This document shows positions 17,905 to 26,722 of a DNA stretch of 64,000 nt, one piece after another. This DNA is from Bifidobacterium sp. ESL0784 (GTDB lineage: Bacteria > Actinomycetota > Actinomycetes > Actinomycetales > Bifidobacteriaceae), in the NCBI RefSeq assembly GCF_029433295.1, contig NZ_JAQTHV010000002.1, forward strand, positions 1 through 64,000, read 5' to 3'. Position numbers and translations under genes: made by a program. The first letter of the stretch is position 1, and every line of letters begins with the position of its first letter. Below the pieces are notes generated by a model. It ran no database searches, had not been told where the DNA came from, and saw nothing but the letters and a program-made list of their open reading frames with translations.

Positions 17905-17934
17905 CTGTATTCAGCCGCAAATATCAACTGCAGG

Positions 17935-17996
17935 ATATACGACAACGAGCCGCATTCGGTCTAGCTCGTAGGGAATAATAAAAACTCGTCGTATAT
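17935..17996 (+). promoter_or_regulatory. Inverted repeats upstream of the TetR gene
   Basis: ATATACGAC (17935-17943) is matched by GTCGTATAT (17988-17996), and within that interval ACGAGC (17945-17950) is matched by GCTCGT (17964-17969). The nested repeats sit 18 bp or more before the TetR start and may be operator sites for autoregulation. Confidence 0.35.
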
Positions 17997-18014
17997 AAAA
18001 GAGGCTTTTTAATT

Positions 18015-18617
18015 ATGTTGCATCTCAACCGTCCGAAAAAACGCGATAACAGCACCGATAGCCGCACCGCCATCCTCAATGCCGCTGTCGTCTCGTTTGG
18101 AGAACGCGGGTATTACGGGACTTCGCTGCAGAAGATCGCGAATACGGTTGGGATGACCAAGGCCGGCGTGCTTCACCACGTAGGCAGCAAAGAAGGTCTA
18201 CTCGATATCGTTCTCGACGAAGTATACGACCCGTGCACCGAAACCATCATAAACAATTTCAGGATGACCGACCGGCCCAATGTAGCGCGGATGTGGCGTG
18301 AGGTCGTGGCCATCAACGCCAAACGCCCGGAACAGGTCCACATGTTCTCGACGTTGGACGCCGAGGCCATCGACCCCAAGCATCCGGCACACGAATATTT
18401 CAGGAAACGCGACCAAAATCTGCTCGAAGAGATGCTGCAGATTCCCTGGTACGTGCCCGGAAGCACAAACATCGGAGCGTTGCTGCAGGCCGGCTTCAGC
18501 ATGATGGACGGCATTCAGTTGCGGTGGCTGCGCGCCCCGGAACGCGATTTGAACCAGATGTGGGCCGAGTGCGAGGCCGAGCTGATGCCGATGCCGATGT
18601 GGGAAGGATATCGGTAA
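18015..18617 (+). CDS. TetR-family transcriptional regulator
   Basis: The 200-residue protein has an N-terminal TetR helix-turn-helix (about 17-65: TAILNAAVVSFGERGYYGTS, then IANTVGMTKAGVLHHVGSKEGLL). The C-terminal ligand domain ends with MDGIQLRWLR and WEGYR, which match the TetR protein at 28444-29076 closely. Both sit beside an MFS transporter, so they are probably paired local repressors that respond to the transported sugar. The AGAGG before the ATG is a weak ribosome binding site. A likely operator is the palindrome at 16518-16535. Confidence 0.85.
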   Translation: MLHLNRPKKRDNSTDSRTAILNAAVVSFGERGYYGTSLQKIANTVGMTKAGVLHHVGSKEGLLDIVLDEVYDPCTETIINNFRMTDRPNVARMWREVVAINAKRPEQVHMFSTLDAEAIDPKHPAHEYFRKRDQNLLEEMLQIPWYVPGSTNIGALLQAGFSMMDGIQLRWLRAPERDLNQMWAECEAELMPMPMWEGYR

Positions 18618-18744
18618 TACATTACTGCAATAGCTACCTTTCCGGCACCAGTCAATAGAGGCCCTTGCCGAATTCCCCTGAACGTAATACACATTTATAT
18701 TAACGAGGCAGTCGCTCATTACCAGGCAAATTACTCAGCCTTCG

Positions 18745-20019
18745 TTATTTTTGGAACACATCGGGATGAACCGGATCACCAGGGATATCAGACCGGGTAT
18801 CTTCAAGGCCGAACGCATCTCGCCACTCATCCATGGGCTTACCGAACGGTTTGGCGTCCATGCCACAAGCCTGCAAATCATCCTTCGCCAGCTCCACATC
18901 CACAATGGAAAGGCCATCGACGAATGACTTCCATCGGGCGAAATTCGCGTCGTTGTAAAACACATTCTTCACCGTTTCGGTCAGCAATTCCGCACGCTCG
19001 ATGGGCAGCGAATCCCAATGCCGCAGTTCCACGAAATTCTTAAGCCTCACATCGTTGAAATGCGTCGAGAGAATATGACTCACCTCATAGGAATTGAGTT
19101 CGCGGTCCGGGTAGATATCAGCGGCGTTGCGCCTGAAGGCTACGAATTCCTGCTCGTCCTCGCTCAAGCCCGCGGCCTCGGGAGTGTGGGTCAGATCGGC
19201 GAACATCATTGGCGTCGCCAGAACGTCACGAGCGTAATCTTCCCAACCGAACCGCGGATCGAAAAGTCCCGGCGTGATGCCGGTTCGTTGCGGATCGGCT
19301 TTGTCCCAGATGCGCTGGCGCAAAAGCGGGAACGGGTTTTGCGCGCCTTCAAAATACGGGGAATTGCGGAAGAACATGGAGATGATCGGTCCAAGCGCCG
19401 TACCGATGCGCATTTTGGCAACGGCATCCGCTTCATCACGGTAGTCGATACTCACCTGCGTCGAGGCCGAGCAACGCATCATGCAAGGGCCGTATGCACC
19501 GACGTGGCCAAGATAATCGTTCATCGCCGCATACCGGCGTTTCGGGTTGATTTTGATATCGGCAAAGCCGGTGACCGGCTGGTAGCCGTAATTGATCAGA
19601 CGGAAGCCAAGGTCGTCAAGAATAGGATCGATTTCATTGCGGAATTTTCCGTAGATATCGAGCAGCTCCTCTGGAGTATGCAATACACCAATGGATGTCT
19701 CGAACTGTCCGCCCGGCTCCAGCGAAAGGCTGATACCCTGGCGTGCAAGCCCCAGCAAATGGCCGTCCTCCACAAATTCCTTGTCGGCATCATAATAAGG
19801 TCGAAGCCGCTCAAGCAGAGTTTCAATGCCGTCGGTTTGCGCGTAACTGACCGCACAATCGTTGCCGTTGCGTACTGGGAGATGCTCAATCTCGACCCCG
19901 TAACCGTCGCTGCTTTCAGGTTTGGCGCCGGAAGCGAAGAAACGCAACAGACTGGCCAAATGCTTGTCATTCACCTTCGCGCCCACATGCGCGTAACTCA
20001 CCCGTGGAGTAATGTTCAT
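18745..20019 (-). CDS. Glutamate-cysteine ligase family protein (GCS2 type)
   Basis: The 424-residue protein belongs to the ATP-dependent carboxylate-amine ligases of the GCS2 group, which join glutamate and cysteine through the gamma-carboxylate. Visible family motifs are GVEIEHLPV (about 41-49), SLEPGGQFETS (about 98-108), NPKRRYAAMNDYL (about 158-170) and CSASTQVSIDYR (about 183-194). It would make gamma-glutamylcysteine, a low-molecular-weight thiol. No glutathione synthetase is nearby, so the end product could be gamma-glutamylcysteine itself or another gamma-glutamyl compound, as with EgtA. The gene stands alone between the GH3 gene and the first TetR gene. Confidence 0.82.
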   Translation of the reverse strand: MNITPRVSYAHVGAKVNDKHLASLLRFFASGAKPESSDGYGVEIEHLPVRNGNDCAVSYAQTDGIETLLERLRPYYDADKEFVEDGHLLGLARQGISLSLEPGGQFETSIGVLHTPEELLDIYGKFRNEIDPILDDLGFRLINYGYQPVTGFADIKINPKRRYAAMNDYLGHVGAYGPCMMRCSASTQVSIDYRDEADAVAKMRIGTALGPIISMFFRNSPYFEGAQNPFPLLRQRIWDKADPQRTGITPGLFDPRFGWEDYARDVLATPMMFADLTHTPEAAGLSEDEQEFVAFRRNAADIYPDRELNSYEVSHILSTHFNDVRLKNFVELRHWDSLPIERAELLTETVKNVFYNDANFARWKSFVDGLSIVDVELAKDDLQACGMDAKPFGKPMDEWRDAFGLEDTRSDIPGDPVHPDVFQK

Positions 20020-20380
20020 ATCTTTCCATCGTATTCGTTCCGGATTGGTTTATCGAATAATTACGCGGGTTGCGCATCGAAATTCATTTGAGACACAACG
20101 TTTGCCGGCCCGATTGGCATACCCTGCAGATCCCTCGGATTTCCGCTTGTGTCGCCGCTTGCTCATGTTGTCGAACCTGCCGCCATCCCTTACCCAGCTG
20201 TTCCGCCATATTCAAGCCACTCAGTCCACCCCAACGGCCCGAAAATGGCGAAACCCACCAAACCCACCAAACCCGCCACAAACAAGCCATTTACGTCAGC
20301 TCAGTGACCCGAAAATGGCGGGATTCAGCAATCAAGTCGAGCGGATTCGCATACATTCCCAGACGATCAGGCCCGGATGG
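20020..20380. other. Intergenic region with short direct repeats
   Basis: No gene is supported. CCCGAAAATGGCG occurs at 20238-20250 and again at 20308-20320, 70 bp apart, with an inverted GCCATTT at 20286-20292 between them, and a short AACCCACCA tandem repeat follows the first copy. The promoter of the ligase gene should lie near its start at 20019. Confidence 0.4.
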
Positions 20381-22762
20381 TCACTTAACGGTGAATGTGA
20401 TGCGTTTCAAGTCGCGGCGACGGGAGGAGTGGCCGACCAGCAGCTCGAACTCGCCCGGCTCGACGATACGGTTGGCATCGGCGTCGACGATGGAACAGGC
20501 CGAAACCGGAATATCGAGTGTAACCAACTTGGTCTCCCCGGGCTTTAGCTCCACCCTGCCGAAAGCCTTCAGCTCGTGATCGGTCCAGCTTACGGAGGTG
20601 ACCAAATCGCCGACATAGGCCTGTACCACTTCGGCACCGGCACAGCTGCCAGTATTCGTCACATCTATCGAAACATGCAGGGTGTCATCGACGGTAAACG
20701 GCGTATCGCCACCCTCGATTTGCAGATCGCCGTAAGCGAAGGTGGTGTAGCCCAATCCCTCGCCGAACGCGAAGGCCGGGTCCTGCGTGAGATCAGCGTA
20801 CCGCTCGCCGTGCTGGCCGCGAATCTGGTTGTAGTAGACCGGCAGTTGGCCGGCGTCGCGCGGGAAGGTAATTGGCAGACGACCGCTCGGGGCGGTGGCA
20901 CCCATGATGATTTCGGCAATGGCACGTCCGCCTTCCATGCCAGGACTCGGCGCCCAGAGCAGAGCATCGGCGTTCAGCGCACTGTCCGGCAACACCTGAG
21001 GCTTCGAGCTCATCAGGACGACGACGAACGGCTTGTTCTGCGCCTTGGCGACATTGGAAAGCGCATCGAGCAACGCCAACTGACCGCCCTGCAGCTTCAG
21101 CGTCGCGGTGGAACGGCCTTCGCCGATCAGCGGGATGACATCACCGACAACGGCGACCACAGCATCGGCGGCCTTGGCGGCGGCAACGGCTTCGTCGAGC
21201 TGGGAGTGATCGACCGGGGCGGATTGTGCGACCTTCGGACGGGGTTGACCGTCCGCGAACGTCGGACCGGCAGGGTCATCGACGAGTTCCACCACCTCGG
21301 CTCCCTTGGCATAAGCGATTTCAAAACCGTTATCCTTGCCGATAGCGCGCAAGCCATCGACCACCGTCGTGATCATTTCGCGCGGTTGGCCTTCCGGCAT
21401 CCAGGAAACCTGACCGGAATTGCCGGCCCAGTCGCCCAGCTGCGTCTGCGCATCATCGGCAAGCGGGCCGAGAACGGCGATGCGTCGAATGGCTTTGCCG
21501 TCAAGCGGCAGTATCGGCTTACCGGCTTTCGTAAGGTTATTGCCCCAGATACTCCATTGCCTTTTTCTGCCAACGTTTCCTGCGGTATCGAGACAACCCC
21601 AGGATTGCGAACCGTTACGCAGCAGCACCATCGACTCGCGCGTGAGCTCAAGATTGGTCTGACAGTGGGCGGCGCTTCCGATGACGGTATCGATACGCTT
21701 CTGGTCGGGCAGGCGCGGGTCTTCGAAAAGCCCCAAACGGAATTTCACCGCCAGGATCCTCGAAACGGCCTCATCAAGTTCGCTTTCTTTCAGCAATCCG
21801 GTCTTGACGGCTTCGATGGCCCCGTCATAGAACTGCGGGGTGGTCATCACCAGGTCGTTGCCGGCTTTGACCGCATCAGCTGCGGCGTGAACGAAATCGG
21901 GCTTGATCTTCTGCTCCCAGACCGAGCGGCCGACGTTGTCCCAATCGGTGACCAGCATGCCCTTGTAGTCCCAGTCGCCACGCAGTTTCTGGCTTAGCAG
22001 CCAATGATTGTAAGTCACCGGCACACCTTCGATGGACTCGTAGCCGAGCATGAACGTGCCAACGCCTTCGCGTGCCACCCGTTCGAACGGCGGCAGGAAC
22101 CACGAGGTCAGCTTGCGGTGCGAGAGATCGGCCTCGCTGGCGTCACGTCCGCCCTGCGTTTCGGAATATCCCGCGAAATGCTTGGCACAGGCCAGGATGG
22201 CATCTGTGGCCAGCGGTTCCCCCGCCTTGGCACCGCCCTGATAGCCGCGCACCATGGCCGAGCCGAATTCGCCGATCAGCGTCGGGTCCTCGCCGAAGGT
22301 CTCACCGACGCGGCCCCAGCGGGTGTCGCGGGCGATGCAGAGCACCGGGGAGAACGTCCAATGCACACCGGTGGCGGAGACCTCCTCGGCGGTGGCACGC
22401 GCAGCCTTTTCGACTTTTGCCGGATCCCACGAAGAGGCCATGCCCAGCTCTTCGGGGTAAATCGTGGCGCCGGGCCAGAACGAGTAGCCATGGATGCAAT
22501 CATCGCCGATGACCAGCGGAATGCCAAGCCTGGTCCGCTTGCGCACCAGTTCTGCTGCTTTCGGCAAATCCTTCGGGCTGGTATGCAAGATCGAACCGAC
22601 ATGTCGATCAACAATAAGATGTTTCAGATTGCCTTGCCGCGCATCCAGCTGAAGCATCTGCCCGACCTTTTCCTCAAGCGTCATTCGTCCCAAGAGGTCG
22701 GCGATACGCTCACCATCGCTAAGTTGCGGGTTTTGATATGGTAACTGTTCTTTTGTATTCAT
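20381..22762 (-). CDS. GH3 beta-glucosidase, cytoplasmic
   Basis: The 793-residue glycoside hydrolase has the GH3 barrel (about 25-330), the alpha/beta sandwich (about 380-640) and a C-terminal fibronectin III-like domain (about 685-790). The probable nucleophile is Asp273 in VTDWD; the KH pair at 194-195 (CAKHFAGY) is a substrate-binding position. There is no signal peptide, so it acts on imported oligosaccharides. The ATG at 22762 has AAGGA eight bases upstream; in-frame ATGs at 22771 and 22768 are too close to it. It is the last gene of the run MFS, GH30, GH42, GH3. Beta-1,6- or beta-1,3-linked gluco-oligosaccharides are likely substrates, but linkage is not shown by sequence. Confidence 0.9.
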   Translation of the reverse strand: MNTKEQLPYQNPQLSDGERIADLLGRMTLEEKVGQMLQLDARQGNLKHLIVDRHVGSILHTSPKDLPKAAELVRKRTRLGIPLVIGDDCIHGYSFWPGATIYPEELGMASSWDPAKVEKAARATAEEVSATGVHWTFSPVLCIARDTRWGRVGETFGEDPTLIGEFGSAMVRGYQGGAKAGEPLATDAILACAKHFAGYSETQGGRDASEADLSHRKLTSWFLPPFERVAREGVGTFMLGYESIEGVPVTYNHWLLSQKLRGDWDYKGMLVTDWDNVGRSVWEQKIKPDFVHAAADAVKAGNDLVMTTPQFYDGAIEAVKTGLLKESELDEAVSRILAVKFRLGLFEDPRLPDQKRIDTVIGSAAHCQTNLELTRESMVLLRNGSQSWGCLDTAGNVGRKRQWSIWGNNLTKAGKPILPLDGKAIRRIAVLGPLADDAQTQLGDWAGNSGQVSWMPEGQPREMITTVVDGLRAIGKDNGFEIAYAKGAEVVELVDDPAGPTFADGQPRPKVAQSAPVDHSQLDEAVAAAKAADAVVAVVGDVIPLIGEGRSTATLKLQGGQLALLDALSNVAKAQNKPFVVVLMSSKPQVLPDSALNADALLWAPSPGMEGGRAIAEIIMGATAPSGRLPITFPRDAGQLPVYYNQIRGQHGERYADLTQDPAFAFGEGLGYTTFAYGDLQIEGGDTPFTVDDTLHVSIDVTNTGSCAGAEVVQAYVGDLVTSVSWTDHELKAFGRVELKPGETKLVTLDIPVSACSIVDADANRIVEPGEFELLVGHSSRRRDLKRITFTVK

Positions 22763-22879
22763 TGTCATCATCCTTGACTTTTTGAATTGATTATAAAGTC
22801 TTATATTGCGCCATCGGCACATATTCGATTCGAGAACGCAAACCGAACCGATATCTGCCCATTAACGCACATTCAAACA

Positions 22880-25069
22880 TCAGTCTTCATTCCTTTCAGA
22901 AACCGTGACCACCAGATTCCACGGGCCAACCGTCAATTCGTCCCCGGTCTCGATTTTCGCTCCGGACGACGGACCCGCCGAACCGTCCTCGAACGCCGAC
23001 CCATCGACAGCGACCTTGACACCGCCCACGATGACCTTGCCGGAAATCGGGGAGGCGAAAGACACCGAGGCAGGCGAGTAATTCAAGAAATAAACGACCT
23101 GTTCCCCGAGCTGGTCGACCCCAACCCGCACCGTAATACGGCCGGCAAGGTCGGCGCCCAACGCCTTGACTCCCGCCGCTCCGGCGGCATCGTGGACTAC
23201 GGCACGGGTCGCATCGGCATCAAGCACAGTGCCGACCCATTGCGCCCAACCGGAGCCGAAGGCATGGCGCGTAACCGCCGCGTAGGTTCCCCACGCCGGG
23301 TGTCGATAACCGGCCAGAACCTGCGTATTGCCGTCGTTCGGCTTGAGCAATTCAATCAACGCCCTTGCCTCGGTTTCGCCCCGGGTTCCCGTTTCCGTTG
23401 GAGCCTTCACGCCAACGGTTTCAGCGTTGCCATCTTCCGATGCAAAGGTGACGCCGACATCGTTCGGCCTGGTGAACTGGTTGTAGCTCATCCCGAACAC
23501 GTCCGTGAGATCATGCGGGGCCCGGTCGTGCCAGACCGTCACATCGTCGTTGGCGACGAACGAGCGCAACGAAGAAAGCAGATGCCCACCGGCCTTGACG
23601 TAAGCACGCAACGTATCGATGGTGCCTTGTGGCGCGCAATAAAGCGCCGGCGTCACCACAAGCCGGTATTGCTTGAGCGTCTCGGCTCCGACGTCCGTAG
23701 GCACGAAATCGACCTCGATGTTGAGCTCGAACAACGCATCGTAATACATGCGCACAATATCGTTATAGCGCAGCCCGCCATCGGCCGGGAACCCGGTTTC
23801 CAGCGTGAACCAGTCGAGTGCCGTCAGCGCCTCATTGGAGACCATGATGGCGACCTGGTTGCGTTTCTTCAGATGCTTGAGCCGATCTTGCACCTCCGGT
23901 CGCGCGATTTCGCGCCCGAAAACGCCGGCTTCCTCATACGTCGAGTTCGGTTCGAGGTCATGGCTCAGCAGGCCTTTCCAGTAGGTCTCGAAGGAGTTGT
24001 GGATGGAATGCCAATGCCAGTACATCACGCTGTCCGCGCCGCTGGCCAAGTGGCTGTATGCCTGCAGACGAAGCTGGCCGGGATAGGGCAGCCAACCGTG
24101 CTGGCCCTGGGCTTCCGTTTCGAGCACCAAGTAGTTCTGCCCGCCTTTTATCGAACGCGCCATATCGCCGCCGAACGCGATTTCCTTGCCGGTCAGCTCG
24201 TCTTCAGTGGGATGGTAAATATCGACGCCGGCGATATCCAGCGCCTTGGCCGCCTTGAAATGATCGACCGCCGGCTGCACGCCGAAGGAATAGCCACGCC
24301 ATTCATAGTCGAAATTATGAGTGACGAACTGGTCGTCTCTGGCGTATTCTCGCACAATACCAGCCTGCCATGCCAGGTATTGGGCCACTTGCGAGCGCCG
24401 GAACTTGTCGAATTCGGCGCGCAGCGACTCGTTGATCGCGCCGGTTACGTCAGGGAAATCCTCCCATGCGTTGATGCGGTTCGACCAGTAATCAAGCCCG
24501 AACGCGGCGTTGAGCTCATCCAGATCGTCATCGAAACGTTCGCGCAGGTACTTGACGAACAGCGCCTGCATATCCGGTGAGACGCAGTCATAGTATTTCG
24601 TCTCGTTGTCGACCTGATAGCCGATGACCGCAGGGTTTTGCGCGACGTGGGCAATCAGTTTTCTGATGACCCGTTCGGCATAGTATCGATACGAGGGGTT
24701 GACGATATCCATGATCTGCCGGGCTCCGTATTTGCCGAGACCGTCGGGGGTGACGGCGAGCACATCGGGATGCATGCGCACCAGCCAGGTCGGCACCGCG
24801 TAGGTCGGCGTTCCGACGATAACCGAAATGCCGTGACGCTGCGCCGCATCGAGCACCCGGTCGACATGCGAGAAATCGAAGACGCCGGGCTGCGGCTCGC
24901 ACGTGCTCCACGTCGATTCGGCGATGCGGATGGTGTTGATGCCAATATGCCGCATCATCTCCATGTCCGTGTCGACCCGATCAAGGTCACGCGGCATATA
25001 CTCGTCGTAATATGCCGCCCCGAAAAGAATCCTGTCCGGCAGCTTTGCCGTCTCATTCGTTTTGCTCAT
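22880..25069 (-). CDS. GH42 beta-galactosidase, cytoplasmic
   Basis: The 729-residue enzyme has the GH42 barrel (about 15-390) with acid/base Glu156 (GYQVDNET) and nucleophile Glu317 (YLVLETEAQGQ), then the family's trimerisation domain (about 400-620) and C-terminal beta domain. The length is normal for bifidobacterial GH42 enzymes, which act on plant or milk beta-galactosides; some members of the wider clan take arabinosides. There is no signal peptide. Its partners GH30 and GH3 on the same strand suggest that a mixed or galactose-containing beta-glycoside is dismantled inside the cell. Confidence 0.91.
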   Translation of the reverse strand: MSKTNETAKLPDRILFGAAYYDEYMPRDLDRVDTDMEMMRHIGINTIRIAESTWSTCEPQPGVFDFSHVDRVLDAAQRHGISVIVGTPTYAVPTWLVRMHPDVLAVTPDGLGKYGARQIMDIVNPSYRYYAERVIRKLIAHVAQNPAVIGYQVDNETKYYDCVSPDMQALFVKYLRERFDDDLDELNAAFGLDYWSNRINAWEDFPDVTGAINESLRAEFDKFRRSQVAQYLAWQAGIVREYARDDQFVTHNFDYEWRGYSFGVQPAVDHFKAAKALDIAGVDIYHPTEDELTGKEIAFGGDMARSIKGGQNYLVLETEAQGQHGWLPYPGQLRLQAYSHLASGADSVMYWHWHSIHNSFETYWKGLLSHDLEPNSTYEEAGVFGREIARPEVQDRLKHLKKRNQVAIMVSNEALTALDWFTLETGFPADGGLRYNDIVRMYYDALFELNIEVDFVPTDVGAETLKQYRLVVTPALYCAPQGTIDTLRAYVKAGGHLLSSLRSFVANDDVTVWHDRAPHDLTDVFGMSYNQFTRPNDVGVTFASEDGNAETVGVKAPTETGTRGETEARALIELLKPNDGNTQVLAGYRHPAWGTYAAVTRHAFGSGWAQWVGTVLDADATRAVVHDAAGAAGVKALGADLAGRITVRVGVDQLGEQVVYFLNYSPASVSFASPISGKVIVGGVKVAVDGSAFEDGSAGPSSGAKIETGDELTVGPWNLVVTVSERNED

Positions 25070-25132
25070 ATCCGTTCATCCTTGTCTTACGTATCATCCT
25101 CATTGAATGCACAATACAAACAATAAGATGCA

Positions 25133-25169
25133 GGCGTGGCCGCCGCCCGTGACAAGCTACGGCCACGCC
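25133..25169 (-). other. Stem-loop between GH30 and GH42 genes
   Basis: GGCGTGGCCG (25133-25142) pairs perfectly with CGGCCACGCC (25160-25169) around a 17-base loop. On the minus strand it is followed by TGCATCTTATTG, so it may be a partial terminator or an mRNA processing or stabilising hairpin that lowers expression of GH42 and GH3 relative to GH30. Confidence 0.5.
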
Positions 25170-25212
25170 CGCAAGTTTTGTCAGTAGTTATCACAATCCG
25201 CTAATCCGTCGT

Positions 25213-26592
25213 TCAATCAATCACGAAGGTGTTGAACGAACGCGGGGCGAGGGTGGCGTTGACCGCATGCGTTGCATCATCCGAATCGATAAAGCTGAAG
25301 TCGAGCGGACGTTCGAGCGCGTTCTGCACCACCACGGCGATGGAGCCGTCGGGATTGCGGAAGGCGATGCCCATCGAGTTGAAGCGCCCGGCGGTGCCGA
25401 GCCGTACGGCACCCGGCTTGACATACTTCGAGAAGTGACGCATGACATACCACTCAGGGTTGCGCGTAAGTTTTCCGGACTTGGAATCCACCGTGTAGAG
25501 CGAATTCTGGCTCCAGCCCCACGTGCTCACAATCTCGGTCAAAACCATGTTCCAGTAGACGTAGGCGGTGGCCCCGTTACGGAAGTAGTGGTTCATCAGG
25601 TGGAACACGTACTCCGCGTACGCCCAGGAGTTGTCGCCGGTACCGCATTCGGACTCGGTCTGCTCGAGCTCGAGTTCCGGCCACGATTCGTGGGTGCGCG
25701 CGATGGCGTTCTGTCCGGCCCACTGGTAACCAACGCCCTTGATATAGCCGCGTGCCTTCCCGTCGAAGAGGATGTCGTCAATGTAGCGGTTGTAGTTGTC
25801 GAGGCTCATCCCGTAGCCGCCGCCGGTCCACGACATGTCTTCCGGCCCGTTCATGGTTCCCAGGAAGATGTCGGTGTCGATGCCTTCGCGCTCGAAAGCG
25901 GGTCCGAGATAGTCGCGGATGAACACCTTGAGGTCGTGGCTGCTCCAGAGGCAGCTCGGGAACTTCTGGTCGGCGAAGACCTCGTTCTGCACATGCAGCT
26001 GGGTGACCTTGATGCCGCGCTTGGCGTATTCCTGAATGTAACGCACGAAATACTTGGCGTAGGCGGTGAGGTTTTCAGGGGTCATCACGATGCGTCCAAA
26101 ATTATAGGCCTTGGGGAATTTCATCCATGTCGGCGGGCTCCACGGGCTCGAGAAGAGTTGCATGTCCGGCTGATACTTCTGCGCGCGTTGGATATACGGA
26201 ACCAGCGTTTTGTCATCGTGCTCGACGCTGAAATGGCTCATGTCATAGTCGCCGTCGGTTTCATCGTAGCTGTACCATTCTTCGGCGAAATCGTTGGCGC
26301 CGATCGGTGCACGGTTGAAACGGAAGTTCATTTCGTCCTGGCCGAAAAGCTCGTGGAACACCGTGTCGGCGGTACTTTCGTCGGTATATTCGGTCAGCGC
26401 CTGCCAGCCGAGCTCGTTGAAGCACCCGCCGAAGCCACGGATTTTCTGGAACGTCTCGCCGGTAAGTTTCAACCCGCCGGTGTCGCTGCCGTTCTCGCTG
26501 TCGGCACCTTTTACCACGCCGTTTTGCGACGACGTCAGCTTTGTCTCCACCAATTTCGCATCAGGGGTCGATGCAATCCATGTTGCAGTCAT
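25213..26592 (-). CDS. GH30 family glycosidase, cytoplasmic
   Basis: The 459-residue protein matches GH30 enzymes: FGGCFNELGW near 54-63, acid/base Glu204 (LHVQNEV) and likely nucleophile Glu313 (EQTESECG), with a C-terminal beta domain. GH30 members cleave beta-1,6-glucans, glucosylceramide, beta-xylosides or beta-1,6-galactans. The glucosylceramidase-like layout and cytoplasmic location (no signal peptide) suggest an exo-acting enzyme on a small imported beta-glycoside. AGAAAGGT precedes the ATG. It follows the MFS gene after 130 bp and precedes GH42. The subfamily cannot be decided from motifs alone. Confidence 0.88.
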   Translation of the reverse strand: MTATWIASTPDAKLVETKLTSSQNGVVKGADSENGSDTGGLKLTGETFQKIRGFGGCFNELGWQALTEYTDESTADTVFHELFGQDEMNFRFNRAPIGANDFAEEWYSYDETDGDYDMSHFSVEHDDKTLVPYIQRAQKYQPDMQLFSSPWSPPTWMKFPKAYNFGRIVMTPENLTAYAKYFVRYIQEYAKRGIKVTQLHVQNEVFADQKFPSCLWSSHDLKVFIRDYLGPAFEREGIDTDIFLGTMNGPEDMSWTGGGYGMSLDNYNRYIDDILFDGKARGYIKGVGYQWAGQNAIARTHESWPELELEQTESECGTGDNSWAYAEYVFHLMNHYFRNGATAYVYWNMVLTEIVSTWGWSQNSLYTVDSKSGKLTRNPEWYVMRHFSKYVKPGAVRLGTAGRFNSMGIAFRNPDGSIAVVVQNALERPLDFSFIDSDDATHAVNATLAPRSFNTFVID

Positions 26593-26722
26593 GATTTTTA
26601 CCTTTCTGTAAATTTTCTATCATATTTTCTGATTTCGCATGGGTTGTGGGACAATATCCGCTGTTCCGCAACCCATCGGAAATCGGCAATACGAGATTTG
26701 GCTCAATACAAATCGATGAGAT

